A stretch of DNA of 64,000 nucleotides from Symbiodinium sp. CCMP2592 (taxonomy: Eukaryota; Sar; Dinophyceae; Suessiales; Symbiodiniaceae): the NCBI GenBank assembly GCA_905221615.1, contig CAJNDT010000498.1, forward strand, positions 124,001-188,000. Direction: 5' to 3'. Below, one piece after another: positions 20,700-31,580 of this stretch (positions are counted from its first letter, which is position 1; each line of letters starts with the position of its first letter). A program made the translations under genes and the position numbers. The notes under the pieces were generated by a model. The model did not search any database. It saw nothing but the letters and a program-made list of their open reading frames with translations, and was not told where the DNA came from.

Positions 20700-20996
20700 C
20701 CAAGGCTTGAATGTGGTTGGGGCGGTTATGAGCGACTGTCTTGCAAGGTTATTGAGGGAAGGCTGTGCGAGCTTCCCAGTTTCAGGTTAAATCAAGACCT
20801 CGTAGTATGTGAAAGGTGCTGTTTCCACAATCAGGCTTTTGCTGTTGCCTGTCCAGCCTGCGCGGCAATCTTGAAGGCCTGTGAGCACTACTCCACACAG
20901 TTCGCAGCTTTCCTGCGAACTTGTGAGGACCTGCATTTTGTTTGTGCGGCAGTCGGTGTTCAAGCAGCTTACGACCAATTGCAGCGGGATTGTTGA
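20700..20996 (+). CDS. Cys-rich frame (CxxC ... CxxC)
   Basis: An open frame reads VCERCCFHNQAFAVACPACA, then ILKACEHYSTQFAAFLRTCE and a stop at 20996. Two CxxC pairs 15 residues apart could form a zinc site. An acceptor-like CCTGTCCAG lies inside, so the true exon may be shorter. No family assigned. Confidence 0.35.
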   Translation, partial: PRLECGWGGYERLSCKVIEGRLCELPSFRLNQDLVVCERCCFHNQAFAVACPACAAILKACEHYSTQFAAFLRTCEDLHFVCAAVGVQAAYDQLQRDC

Positions 20997-21045
20997 TGTC
21001 GAGACAGAAGATGCAAGTTCAAGTTGTGACAAGTGAAAAAGCGAG

Positions 21046-21097
21046 AAGAATCAGGACTACGTGGGGGACCTCTTCGTGCCCAAGATAGGCAGGGATG
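21046..21097 (+). CDS. 17-codon exon (KNQDYVGDLFVPKIGRD)
   Basis: Acceptor AAGCGAG|AAG and strong donor GATG|GTAAGG. Reads KNQDYVGDLFVPKIGRD. Typical micro-exon; function unknown. Confidence 0.5.
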
Positions 21098-23090
21098 GTA
21101 AGGGATTATTCCTATGATCACGACGCCGTGCCCAGTGCAACTGCAAGCAGGAAGCATACAAGAAAGTTTGTCAAGCGTACTGCTGTGGATTCGATTCTTT
21201 TCTGGCTTGGTCGGGGTGGGATGTAATTCTTTAGATATGGGTCAAAACTCCAGGATCGGAAAGCTTGGAAGGTACCGATCTGTCCGCGTTCGGTACTCTG
21301 CATGATGAAGCTTCATGGAGCCCGTTGCAAAACGGCTGTCTTACGTAGGTCTCTTGCATCGTGATCATTCTTCAGCCTAGAACTCAAACCTGAACCCTAA
21401 TTAACATCCCTAAACCCTTGAAGCACTTAGGGGTGTCAAGAGATGGCAGAAGGAAATCAAAACTCTACAGCTCTGCCAGGCCTTTCCGAGGCCCATGTCT
21501 TCAAGCAATCCGGCGCGAGGGGCCTAAACACTCTGCCCGTTTTTCAACTCTAAACCTGGGGGTTGGGGGTTTGGGGCTCAGGGTTTCGGGTTGGAGGCGC
21601 GTTCAAAGGCTTTGCAATGAGGTCCACCCTATATGAGATCGAGACGAGAAGAGACCTAATAGCAGGATCCTCATGTGAGCACCTGCAAACAGAAGCGGGC
21701 TGTTTCCACGCTGAGTTGGTTTCCAAGGAGCTGCAGCCATTGCTACAAATTGTCCAGGAGGACGTGCGGCGCCTCCTGGTGACTTGGAGAGATTACAGTT
21801 GAAGTACCTACGTCGTGTTAGGGTTTCGGGTTTAGGACTCAGCATGCAGTTGTAGTTTTTTGTGGAAAGGGAAATTGAGGTTTACGGTTGCTTCTGTAAT
21901 GCAAAGTGCTGCAGATGCTATCTACTTAACACACACGGCTGGGGCATTGCTACAGTGTGCGTTTGATTAGCCTCGATTTCATGAAATTCGGTGGTTTGTC
22001 ACGGCATAGCGGGAATCTGCTCAACCTAGTCGCCAAGCAAGGCTGTCGCGGAGATCTTGGTGTGAGATGCCGGTGTTATCTTGTCTTGCGGGGATCAGGA
22101 TGATTGTCATCATGGCCACAACCCACTGTCCAGCTGCGGACTGTGTTGAGCTGTCAGGATCATGAGCTCTGCTGTCTTTGTCAGGGCTCGTTCCAGCCTC
22201 AAAGCCTCAAGTGTGGAAAGCCTCAATATCCGCTTTCCTCAGTCTACGAGGGGTGGGAAGGCCCCTTATACATCAGGAATTCCCAATTCCACCCCTAGGA
22301 GGTTTGGCAAACCATTTGAAAGCTTGACCTTACTAAACGCTGGTTAATTTTTTAAAAGAATTTCACCTTATCAAGCCCTACTAAGCCTTGTTACAGCTGG
22401 TTACTTAGATAACCTAGCCGTATGTACGACTTATTTCACTTCATTTCAGCTTGCCAGGCCGTACACATGAACCCTAAAATCCCCGGTAGCCGCCTCTAGA
22501 ACCTCTTGCGCTACTACCCCGTCAAAGGAGCCCGAATAGATTCGAAGCCCAGGAGCGACCGGACTGGGTTGGTAAGGCAGGGCCTGCAGCAGGGAGCATT
22601 CCAAGTTGTTTGGGATTTCGTGTTTTGGGTTTTAGAATCCTACCCCCCCTGCCTATGCCCTTCTGCGGCCTAATGTTTGTTGGTTCTGAAAGGTGTCGTC
22701 AGGGTCTCTTCGGGACAATTGCGGAAGGGGGAGTTTCGACCTGCAAGAGCTTAGGTCTTGGTCGCGATGCACTAAGTAATCTCATGCTTCCCGGGAAATT
22801 GAATCTTGAGTCATTGCGCTTTCTTAAAGACCATCAAACCGCAGGCTTAAGACTGCTTGGACGTCGAAACCTTCGCAGTGAATAGTTCTTTCAGTGGAAC
22901 ATGAACCCGGGGCAGACATCTGACAGCCACTGAAACCGACCTTAGAGTGTCGAAGCCCTGACATGGAAGGCTTGCTTGGAGGCATCCTCGATGAGAGTTT
23001 CAGAACATAAGGAGTGTTAGACCCTGATCGCCAGAACTGCTGAACAAGGACCCTTATTTTCAACGGCCTCCAAATCTCACTGACCGACAG
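21098..23090. other. intronic or intergenic, weak exon candidates only
   Basis: C-rich heptamers at 21370-21420, a candidate exon at about 21468-21518, G-rich tract 21555-21600, a candidate EDVRRLL exon at 21757-21778 with donor CTG|GTGACT, and G-rich tract 21815-21840. At 22104-22298 a Cys-containing frame (SCQDHELCCLCQGSFQPQSL) could be coding. An AT-rich stretch lies at 22316-22450. Confidence 0.35.
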
Positions 23091-23213
23091 CTGCCTTACC
23101 AGGGCACAGAGGATGTCGACGTTGTCATGGCCGTGGCTGATCCCATGGGCGAGGAGATCCTGCCGGAAAGCATGGCTCGTACCCTCCAGCGACCACTGCT
23201 CGGAGAGCTCATA
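23091..23213 (+). CDS. LOV/PAS photoreceptor gene, exon 1 seen
   Basis: Acceptor CCGACAG|CTGCCT and donor CTCATA|GTACGT bound exactly 41 codons, phase 0. Reads LPYQGTEDVDVVMAVADPMG and ends ARTLQRPLLGELI. The segment lies directly before the LOV core; VVMAVADPM recalls the strand that opens many LOV domains, though spacing to the next exon is unusual. It is placed in this gene by position and phase only. Confidence 0.5.
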
Positions 23214-23806
23214 GTACGTAGTAATATGTCATCAGGAGCATCCTGGCAGGCCCTCTTTGGCCTAGCCCTGCTCCAGCAGAAGCGGTAGCAGTAGCAACAT
23301 CACGATGGTTGTCAGGGAGGTCGCTGCTCAAGTTATGAGTTTGGGTAGTCAATGCAAAGCATACTATTCGTGTTAGTTTGTATTTAGTATTTAGTTATGG
23401 TCTCGAAGCTGTTCACGTGCATCCCCTTGGTGTTCTTGTTCTTCTGGCTGGACTGGCTCCTGAGTCTGTAAGAACGGTAGTTGGCAACACATCTTTCAAT
23501 AGTCATCTACTGCCTGGTGCCATTATGTCTTGTCATTGCTCCCGAGACTCTTATTGTGATTCTTTGCCCTGTCACTTGGGCGTTATCTAGCTCGTACTTT
23601 TCAAACCTTGAACTACCCTTGCCAGGTACCCACTTACAGACAACATTCATAGAATAATTACAGAGTCTACAACATTACAAGCAAACCTCTTCCGATCCTA
23701 AACTCCATCACCTGAACCCTGAGCCGCAGCCCCTAGACCACTGAACTTAAACCCCAGCCAAACCCTGAACCCTGACCCTAAACCCTCTTCACTTCTGGCG
23801 TTGCAG

Positions 23807-23869
23807 GACTACCCCCTGGTCTGGATCTCCCAAGGATTCGAGGAGCAGACGGGCTACCAGCGCGAGTGG
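23807..23869 (+). CDS. LOV domain exon (start of the core)
   Basis: Acceptor GGCGTTGCAG|GAC. Twenty-one codons read DYPLVWISQGFEEQTGYQRE plus Trp, matching the strand and helix of LOV/PAS domains (pattern PxVxxSxxFxxxTGYxxxE). The next exon continues VLGRNCRFLQ, and canonical LOV spacing requires the cut after Trp, which makes the donor TGG|GCCAAG. This is a GC donor, as known in dinoflagellates. Confidence 0.75.
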
Positions 23870-23934
23870 GCCAAGGGCCCCAGGGGGTCGAGTCGACCGC
23901 TTCAGGGGCCGTTACTATATGAGTATTCGTACTA

Positions 23935-24010
23935 TTTTATTATTATTATTACTATTATTATTATTACTATTATTATTAATAGTGCTGCTATTATTATTAT
24001 ATACTATTAT
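23935..24010. repeat. (ATT)n microsatellite
   Basis: Imperfect ATT/ACT repeats for about 75 bp within the LOV gene intron. Confidence 0.9.
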
Positions 24011-24040
24011 GATGTCGATCTTAGTCAGTGTTTAGGGTTT

Positions 24041-24130
24041 AGGAGGGACCCTTAATGGGGACCCCTACCCCATAATGGGCTATATATTGGGTATATAATA
24101 GCTATATTACGGGTATATACCTGGAGGTCC
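24041..24130. mobile_element. MITE family D, copy 1
   Basis: AGGAGGGACCCTTAATGGGG then CCCCATAATGGGCTATATAT. The reverse complement of much of this is found at 34031-34099. Confidence 0.6.
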
Positions 24131-24206
24131 TTTGTTGAGCCCTTTTCGGTTTCGGTCTTAGTCAGTCTCCTGTGTTGTATTCTACTCCCCAACCTTCACA
24201 GCGCAG

Positions 24207-24261
24207 GTCCTAGGGCGAAACTGCCGCTTCCTGCAGCCCAAAGGCGGAGAGCCGGAGGGGA
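24207..24261 (+). CDS. LOV domain exon with the photoactive-cysteine motif
   Basis: Acceptor CAGCGCAG|GTCCTA; reads VLGRNCRFLQPKGGEPEG. GRNCRFLQ is the diagnostic LOV motif, and its Cys forms the flavin adduct in blue light. Donor GGGGA|GTGTGG leaves phase 1, which fits the phase of the exon at 24950. Product: blue-light sensor, cellular role unknown because effector domains are not identified. Confidence 0.8.
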
Positions 24262-24284
24262 GTGTGGTTTCGAGCATGATACTA

Positions 24285-24387
24285 TGGGAGTTTCCGAAAA
24301 TAGGGGTACCTTATTTTTAGGTCCTTATAATAAGGATCCTACTATTGAGGGTACTATATTAGGGTCCCCTATTTCCGGAAACTCCCA
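24285..24387. mobile_element. MITE family B, copy 1
   Basis: Inverted ends TGGGAGTTTCCGAAAATAGG / CCTATTTCCGGAAACTCCCA, interior GGTCCTTATAATAAGGATCC. It sits 24 bp after a LOV exon, inside the intron. Copies at 56251 and, partial, 46701. Confidence 0.75.
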
Positions 24388-24949
24388 GATGGCTGTGCTG
24401 TCCGGACTTCTCATAGTACACAAGATCACTAGGAAGGACAGGACAGAATGCAGGGAGACCCGCCATGACTTAAGCACGGCTATCCAAGGGTGTCAGGTTT
24501 GTGGAGTGTTAGGACGACCTGTACAGAGTGCAATGCCACCAAACTCTTCTCAAGTCTTTAGCTCGATTCTAGCCGAGGCTTGTTCTTGAGAAGTGCCCAA
24601 GAGAGTAGCCAATGGCTGGCCAAACTTCTCCTTATGCAGCCCTTCGGTCGGCGATGCCTGCTTGTTGCGACGGTCACTCTGCGGTTCGATACTGCGGTGT
24701 GTTTGATGGGAGGAGTCCATCTTCCGACATACCGCATCGGACCATCGCATGACTTGACACTGCGAACACACGGTTACAGAGGGGGGCAGCCCCTTCAAGA
24801 GTCCCCACAAAAATAGTAAGAATTGTAGTAGCAATATTAATAATAAGAGCAATAATAATTGTACTAATGCTAATTTGGTATAAATACTAACATAGCAATA
24901 AAAATAATCACAAAACGATCTCCTGGGCTATCCGACTATCCGTTTGCAG

Positions 24950-25056
24950 ACCACGACCGCAACGAGCGGTTCAACGGCGATCAGCTCGAGAAGCTCCGCC
25001 ACTTCTGCCAGGCTTCCAGGCTTCCCGACTTGGCCAGGGAGCTTATTCTGGGACCA
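24950..25056 (+). CDS. LOV gene, following exon
   Basis: Acceptor CGTTTGCAG|ACCAC. With one base from the previous exon it reads HDRNERFNGDQLEKLRHFCQ then ASRLPDLARELILGP. This is the position where dinoflagellate LOV proteins, as I recall them, have a helix with an FCxA segment. Donor CCA|GTAGTA, phase 0. The rest of the LOV core (the strand with a FWN-type motif) was not found in the next 3 kb. Confidence 0.6.
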
Positions 25057-25235
25057 GTAGTATTATGATTATTATTGCTATTATTAACACTATATTAATA
25101 TTCTACTATTATCAATATTACTAGTACTATGATTGATTATTCTTACTATATTAGTATGAGTACTATTATTATTATCATTATTAATGTTGTTACTACTATA
25201 ATTGCTAGTCTTATGACTATTATTATTACTATTGG
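25057..25235. repeat. (ATT)n/(TTA)n microsatellite tract
   Basis: Imperfect ATT, ACT and TTA triplets directly after the LOV exon donor. Confidence 0.85.
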
Positions 25236-25551
25236 ACATCAGATCTACAGGACTAGGCGACTACGCAGCAGTTGAGATTGTTGAGGTTCTAGATGGGGCC
25301 GTACGAGGGTTAGAGCTTGCACGAAATGGGCTCGACAAGTTCATGCACAAGAGCCGGTTACCCAGACAAGTATTACCCTCCAATCACCCAGTTCTGAAAG
25401 CAGCAAGCCCTGGGCAGCGAGGTGTCGGTACAGGATGCGACAATGTATGGCCTTTCCGTATTTCTGTACTATTTCAACTCCGTCTCAGTGTTTCTTTCGC
25501 AGTCAATCCCTGTCTCTTCTGCTTATATATACTTGTAAATATACACATATG

Positions 25552-25582
<31 letters not shown>

Positions 25583-25600
25583 CCACTCACGAGCTTCTAG
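25232..25600 (+). other. open frame of uncertain status
   Basis: Reads DYAAVEIVEVLDGAVRGLEL then ARNGLDKFMHKSRLPRQVLP, which is protein-like, and ends in a (TA)n microsatellite at 25555-25580. No splice sites fixed. Confidence 0.3.
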
Positions 25601-25886
25601 AATGGGCAAGCTCGTGATTGCATCTTTGACATCCTACGCAGGCCCAGGGGTAATTCGTTGTGTACAGTGTCGACATGGCTGGCACTTAAGTCAAAGATGA
25701 TCAACGAATAAATGCAACCCCTTATAGCAGCCCAAGTAGAGCCCCGCAGCGAACCCAAAACCCAGAGACTCCAACATCCCTTAATCAAGGAAGGTATCCT
25801 AAATCATATTAGGGATCCCATTAACATTTCAGGTATATTCCTTAATTACGGGATATTGGAGTCTCTGGGAACCCCGTTGGTTGAAG

Positions 25887-25961
25887 GCAGAGTCGCCGGC
25901 CTACGCTCACGAACACCTTCGCCCTGCTGCTAAACGAGCGCAGGCCGACTCCAACGAGATC
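25887..25961 (+). CDS. 25-codon exon (AESPAYAHEHLRPAAKRAQA)
   Basis: Acceptor GGTTGAAG|GCAGAG. Reads AESPAYAHEHLRPAAKRAQA then DSNEI, helical in character. Ends at TGA or at a GA-type donor. Family unknown. Confidence 0.45.
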
Positions 25962-27559
25962 TGACGAAAGATGACACGGGGTCGAATATTTTGCAACAAG
26001 TATATGAGACCGTCTAAGTCCCCGTGCGGCAATATGCCACAAAATTTTCCAATCATTAGGGCTCCAATACAACTAGTAATGCTAGCATGTCGCAATACAG
26101 TTGTAAGAACGAGCAGACAGGTACTGATTCAAAAAGAGCATCGTTGTTGCCAGGGTCAGTATCCGAGGTCATTCTGCTGAGGACATGCGATTCTAGCGCC
26201 TCTTATTGTCCCTCGCATCGGTTTTCTTTATCATTACTGCTGCCGCTGTTGTTGCTGTTGCTGCTTCTGCGGCTGCTGCAGCTGGTCGTGCAAGAGTTCC
26301 TCCTTTGACGACGACAGCATGATTATGCTCACAATCTATGTTGGCAGCCGTGGGCTGCGAGTGAGGTAAAGTTTGCAAAAACATAAGTTGGGCGGCTATC
26401 TGGATCACATCTGCCACGGGAAACAGTGGTACTACTCCGATGGTTCCTGTTTTCCGGAATCAGCATCAACAACGGCATCGGCATCATGATTACTGCTATG
26501 ATCATCACAGCAAGAACCAGGGTCATCAATTAATAGCGAGATTGAAGGCACCGAATTTCATGTCTTTGCACTTAGCCGCCGCGAGGTGTCGATGCTTATG
26601 TCATGTGCATATGTTGTGCGTACACAAGCATATTCGCATGTGTGTGTGTATATATGTATTATGTACACACACACGCACATTTGTAACCAACATGATGCCG
26701 TGAAACTGTTGCTGGTGCCAAGCTGCTAGTCCAGGCCTATTGCTAGTCATGATTTGTGCAGCTTGCTTCCAGCAGGAACAGTTCACCGTTCTGGAACCTC
26801 AGCAGCTACCTCCATGTAGAGGCGCATCTGGGGCAGGGAGCGAAGCATGTACAGCTCTTAGGCCACGTCTTCGGGCTGGGGTGAAGACCCCCTCCTGTGG
26901 AGCCAAGACCAGGATGCTAAGTTTCCGACTTTCGGCCATGAGCACGAGTGATCCGATCCTCCTTGACCCGCAAGCCTTGGGTTCAGGTCAACGGAAAACC
27001 CTTCATCGTTTCGTTAATGCTGCCGTTCCGCGAGGCTCGGAGCTGAATGCTTGCAAAGGAGCCCTTACATCACCGTGGATGCGAATAGACAGTGCTCTGT
27101 CTTTCGTAAGCCGTACCAAGCCTCGTCGGGAAGCGAGTCCTGTGTTTTGAAGCATTGGTGCATCAGTCATGGTCGGTCTATAGCGGTTCTGGACTCACGA
27201 GAACTCAGATCAGTTTGCATCACCACATGGCAACCATAAGCCAAGGTTCTCATTTCGGTACTGCAGGCATGTTAGCGGTGTGGCTCCACTATATCTGGGT
27301 GCTGATACCTGTCACAGTCAGGACCACGTTAGGCCCAGGATTCTCATGTCTGGTACTGAGATGGAGTGGTGAGACATAGCCGCACGATGTAGCAGGACCC
27401 TGTCTATGAAAGTCATGCTAGTACCGTTTACTGAGACTCGCATGGATAGATGCCGCGAACTCGAAGAACGATCCAACTCCTGAAACCCGAAATCCATAAA
27501 CAGCGCCTGAAGCCTAAACCCATAAAGACCACAAAGGCCAAAGAAGGACCTGAGCCAGA
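25962..27559. other. no gene I can support
   Basis: Contains a GCTGCTGTTGTTGCT-type triplet tract (26235-26285) and a TG/CA tract near 26630-26680. A 136-codon frame (26740-27150) has no domain and no clear splice sites. C-rich heptamers begin near 27480. Confidence 0.3.
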
Positions 27560-27668
27560 ACCCTCCTTTCTTCGTTTCTTTGCTGAACTCTCCTGGGCCA
27601 ACGAGGAGAAAGTTCGCCTCGCCGAGCTCCTCAGCTTGGATCCCGAGGCACGACGATGGCCCCTCTGA
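27560..27668 (+). CDS. exon (SWANEEKVRLAELLSLDPEA)
   Basis: Follows a C-rich heptamer tract (27480-27545). Reads FLRFFAELSWANEEKVRLAE then LLSLDPEARRW, a clear amphipathic helical stretch. The next exon candidate (28400) has similar helical character. Confidence 0.5.
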
Positions 27669-27690
27669 AAAGGGTTCTGCAAGGGTTCTG

Positions 27691-27791
27691 CGGTTGATGA
27701 TATAAATCCTGCATTACCTTAAGGGCCCTGAACTATGGGAATTATGGTATATTCCTTACAATGAGTCCTGCAGGATTTATATCATCAACCG
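27691..27791. mobile_element. 101-bp element with perfect 23-bp inverted ends
   Basis: 27691-27713 (CGGTTGATGATATAAATCCT plus GCA) and 27769-27791 are exact reverse complements. It lies in the intron right after the preceding exon. Confidence 0.75.
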
Positions 27792-28399
27792 TGTAGGAGT
27801 CATTGAGGGGTTACAGGTTTAATTTATGTAAGGAATCCACACAGAATTGCATCTCCGCGGCCGGCCATCCGCAGCAAGCATCGCCAACAAGCCTGAACCT
27901 GGGACGATCAGCAAACAATTGGTAGGGAACAACCGAAGAAAACCCCAGTTGGTTGCGATACTCAAGTTTCAATGTAAGACTTCCAACAAGCCAACATAGC
28001 AACTAACAAAAGACATCGCAAGTAGCGGCGACAGTCGTAGTAAGCAGCAACTGCAGGCGCCAACATTCAAGCAGTTAAGCATTACCAGACGTCATCAGCA
28101 AGTACAACATCAGCTAACAACGTCAAACCTGCCTGGCCGACATAAGGCTCAAACCACATGACAACCCCGTGAACAGGACATGGGAGCAAACACGACCGAC
28201 CATCTCCAGAGCCACACAAAGCTGGAACATGACAGCGAGAGGTACTGGAATCCCTAAACCCTCTTTAAACTCTAAAACCCAAAGCCTAAACCCACATAAC
28301 AGCAGTGAGAGAATGAGCCCACAAAATCGACACAAACCCTCTCTAAACCCAAGCCCTGAGAGTTTAACCCCCCCCCTAAGACTCCACGCATCAACGTAG

Positions 28400-28474
28400 G
28401 CCCTGGCGCAGCAGCAGCGGCTGAAAGGGCTCCTGGCGCGCCACGAGGGCGGAGCGAAATTCACGAGCCTCGAG
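28400..28474 (+). CDS. 25-codon exon (ALAQQQRLKGLLARHEGG)
   Basis: Acceptor TCAACGTAG|GCCCTG after a long C-rich heptamer tract (28245-28375). Reads ALAQQQRLKGLLARHEGGAK then FTSLE. A GC donor, GAG|GCTTTT, would close it. Family unknown. Confidence 0.5.
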
Positions 28475-28986
28475 GCTTTTTGGGGAATTCAGGGCTCTAA
28501 GAACTCGTAGTAAGGGACCTAGGGACATATAGTGATATCAGATAATCAACTATAAGCCATATTAGGGTAGCCGTAACCCAGGGGGCATCTCGTCCGGGAT
28601 CTATAGATCATGATGTCGTAGAATCAGGATCCTGCTAGATCAAGGTTACTTGTTGGACCCTCGTTGTCTGAGACTTCCATAGTACTGGGGGTTTCCATGC
28701 GATTTGAAGCGCAACACAGAGATTTAAATTTGTTGTGTTCTCGCTCCACGACGAGGACATTGCAAGGCAGAATCCTAGGGAGGCAGCCCGAAAGTGCGGA
28801 CGAGTCAGCTTCAGCAGCCTCCGATGGGACCATTCATCGTCTGTCTTGCTTTCCCCAACTTCTTCATACTGATTCAAAGAGAAAGGCGGCTTGCGATTGT
28901 TGTCATGAAGCCCCTCCTGAAACGCAGAGCTTTAACCTCTTGCGGGATTTTGCTTCAGTTCGGTGCGCCTCCACCAACCTGCCCAG

Positions 28987-29124
28987 GCGGTCGTCCGGCA
29001 GCTATTTTCTGTGTTCTTCGACGACTTTCCCAGAGTGCTTCAGGTCCGACAACAGTCCAGCGATGCAGCTATGTCGATGTTTCGGAGAGTGGCTTTCACG
29101 GTTTTGGAACGCCAGCTGCATAAG
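28987..29124 (+). CDS. 46-codon exon (AVVRQLFSVFFDDFPRVLQV)
   Basis: Acceptor CTGCCCAG|GCGGTC. Reads AVVRQLFSVFFDDFPRVLQV, RQQSSDAAMSMFRRVAFTVL, then ERQLHK, with either a GC donor AAG|GCACCC or a stop shortly after. The pattern of alternating hydrophobic and charged residues is convincing. Two longer frames overlapping it on the same strand are less protein-like. Confidence 0.55.
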
Positions 29125-29345
29125 GCACCCAAAGCCTGAAAAGCCAGGCCCCGTACCTGGCCGCAGCAAGCGGCCCTCTGCGAATGATGCCCATCTTCGG
29201 GACGGGGGACCCAGAGCCTAGCTGCAGCACAGGACGATCTGTGATAATATCCGACAAGGTCAGGCAGAAGGGAGGCCGCGATCATATCGAAGCAGCTCGC
29301 ATCCATGTGGTGACTATTGGTGTGGCCTTTTCTGTTTGTGTGCAG

Positions 29346-29439
29346 ACGCTGCTTGAGGTTGGAAGTCGGAGCAAACAACACGCAGGCCGCGCAAGCGGAG
29401 CTGATGTATACGGGGCTAAGTGGCTTAGTGTGTTGCCTG
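29346..29439 (+). CDS. exon candidate with strong donor
   Basis: Acceptor GTGTGCAG|ACG and donor TTGCCTG|GTATGT. Two frames are open: LEVGANNTQAAQAELMYTGL or TLLEVGSRSKQHAGRASGAD. I cannot choose between them. Confidence 0.4.
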
Positions 29440-29533
29440 GTATGTAACACTTTTGGCATCCACTTGAGTGCTTTCTTTGGCTCAGGGCGCCCCAACTAGA
29501 ATTTCAGAGCGCTTTCTTGTTTTCAACCAACAG

Positions 29534-29631
29534 GAGCAACCGTCTCGCAAAACTGAAGCGAGCCAGCTTTTCTGTTGAAGCCACTCCAGGCAATGGCTGG
29601 TTCCTTGAAGCCGGGTCTTCAGTGGGAGACG
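29534..29631 (+). CDS. exon (SNRLAKLKRASFSVEATPGN)
   Basis: Acceptor ACCAACAG|GAGCAA and strong donor GACG|GTGAGA. Reads SNRLAKLKRASFSVEATPGN then GWFLEAGSSVGD. Unknown family. Confidence 0.45.
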
Positions 29632-30247
29632 GTGAGAGCATGACAACAGATTCTCCGCAGGGGCACCGGCACCATCAGACACGCTTGGGGTTGGCAGATG
29701 TAGGCCATGCAGGCTTGAACTCAACATGGCTGGGAAGGCATCTATTGGAAAGTTAACGGTCGAGAGCAAGATTGGAATGGATTTCCATGGATTGCAAGGG
29801 TGATAAATCTGGCTCAGGACTGTTTGCAATTGAGCTGTTAGGCATCTTATCTGCACATCGCCAGTATCCCAGTCCTTGCAGCTCCCAATGACGGAACCAA
29901 ACCAGACTGAAGTCCAATGGCCTAGGGCCGGGCTCCGGCATGTACACATTGTCCTGCCGAGTGGTCCCACGACGAAGGCGAGTCCATCGCATGCTAGTGG
30001 GCACGCGATTTAGGGCAGGTCTCGATTTACTTGAGGGTCTGCATTAAGTCTGTCGGCATGGGTGTGGAGCATCAGCAGCAGCATCGTTCATCGTTTAGAA
30101 ACAGCGTTCTGCCTGCGGGACCATCACTGTCACCATCCTCATCGCCACAGGAGTCGTGATTTTTGTCGTCGTGAGTAAAATCAGATGACGAGGACTAGCA
30201 TGAGTGGCTACAGTTATGTTATAGTAATGCCTATAACAACGCAGTGA

Positions 30248-30313
30248 TAGTCCCGAGAATGCCCAGATCGAGGAACTGAAAGACGCGTTCCAATGGCAAC
30301 AACAGCAGCATTG
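30248..30313 (+). CDS. exon candidate (PENAQIEELKDAFQWQQQQH)
   Basis: Within a frame open for about 130 codons to 30629, the first part reads PENAQIEELKDAFQWQQQQH and looks coding. The remainder (CYLLSRSMRLMVYSTG and on) is less certain and contains a second acceptor-like GGCGCAG at about 30410. Confidence 0.4.
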
Positions 30314-30607
30314 GCTTTGTGTTGCATTTAGTGCGTGTTACTTACTATCCCGTAGCATGCGGCTGATGGTCTATAGCACGGGTCTCACTATTTCCAAATG
30401 TTGGCGCAGGGTCCTCTGCTTGGCTTCTAGATTGTTCCAAAAGCTAGAAGCTATCAGTTTATTGGTGCGAGTTTCGTGGCATTACAGGAACGGTAAGGAC
30501 GATAGCCTTAGGAATGCTCTGACGGGAGACGTCCGAAGATTCTTGCCAGTAGTGGCCCTAAACCATGACTCCCAACCACCCAAAAAGCGCGAACCCCTAA
30601 ACCCTAG

Positions 30608-30718
30608 CGGTCAGAATCCACAGCTATGAGCCCTGCGAGGCAACGGACGGAAGCACCTTCGTACGCAAGATTTTGCCTCTGAAGCTGGCCACGCACCCAG
30701 GAGTGTTGGTCTACGAAG
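30608..30718 (+). CDS. exon (RIHSYEPCEATDGSTFVRKI)
   Basis: Acceptor CCCTAAACCCTAG|CGG, formed by a telomere-like heptamer tract. Reads RIHSYEPCEATDGSTFVRKI then LPLKLATHPGVLVYE. A G-rich tract (TTTGGGGCTTTGGGG) follows at 30746. Confidence 0.5.
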
Positions 30719-30909
30719 GGCTGCTATCACTCCTTGTCTGGCGTTTGGGGCTTTGGGGTTACAGTTCAGAGGATAGCAGTGGCAGCGCCGACAAGGCAAG
30801 GTTCGGAGCTTCCGAGACGCCTGATGACCAGTTCGTGGAATTCTTCTTGTAAGGGGCCCTCTACTTTCAGCTTCATCGAAGCCGCCAGCTCGAAGCCTAA
30901 AACTTACAG

Positions 30910-31163
30910 TAAAGCCTGGCAGCCGAGTCTCTGGCAAGCTACTGGAGCCCCCTGGCCCGGACACTGAAAAACCTGAGGCCCCCCAAAAGCAAGCCACCAA
31001 GGCACCAAACCCAAGTCAGACAAAGCCCACCCTTGTAGAACAACCCCAGCAAGCTCTCGATTTGAGCCATACCGGCGCCCGAACAACAACGACAGCAGTA
31101 GTAGCCGTGACAACAGTGCCATGGGGTTCCATGTGTAATAGCATAATGCTACGTTCACAGTAG
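30910..31163 (+). CDS. Pro/Lys/Thr-rich exon candidate
   Basis: Reads KPGSRVSGKLLEPPGPDTEK, PEAPQKQATKAPNPSQTKPT, then LVEQPQQALDLSHTGARTTT and stops at 31163. It is a plausible disordered linker. A second frame is open over the first 60 bp. Confidence 0.4.
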
Positions 31164-31423
31164 CAAGATGATACTTAACGAACTTTTAGAAAGAGTATGT
31201 ATTGCATGACAAGCAGTACGATGCATTGACCGATGTGCTGCAACAAGAATAATGCGAAGAATTCCCGGAGCCCTAACCCAATCAATCAGAACCTGTATAT
31301 GCTCGAAATCCATAACATTTATTTCGATATATAAGGTATATACATGTGTATATATACATCTGTGTTTTAAGATACAAGCTTAGAGTGTGTGTGTATGTGT
31401 ATATATATATATGTACACACATA

Positions 31424-31525
31424 TGGGTGGTTGTCAAAATTCGGGTCCCTTTTTGGGTCCTTATTATAGTACGGCACCTAATATTTAGGGTACCCAAAAA
31501 CGGACCATAATTTTGACAACCAACC

Positions 31526-31526
<1 letters not shown>
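31424..31526. mobile_element. MITE family A, copy 2, inside a (TA)n tract
   Basis: Ends TGGGTGGTTGTCAAAATT / TTTTGACAACCAACCA with TATA-repeat on both sides, so insertion into a microsatellite is likely. Confidence 0.75.
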
Positions 31527-31557
<31 letters not shown>

Positions 31558-31580
31558 AGGGAATACACAACACATAAGAG

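Noticed and set aside
29040-29495. 151-codon minus-strand frame
   Set aside because: Overlaps plus-strand exons with good splice sites (28987-29124, 29346-29439) and is less protein-like.
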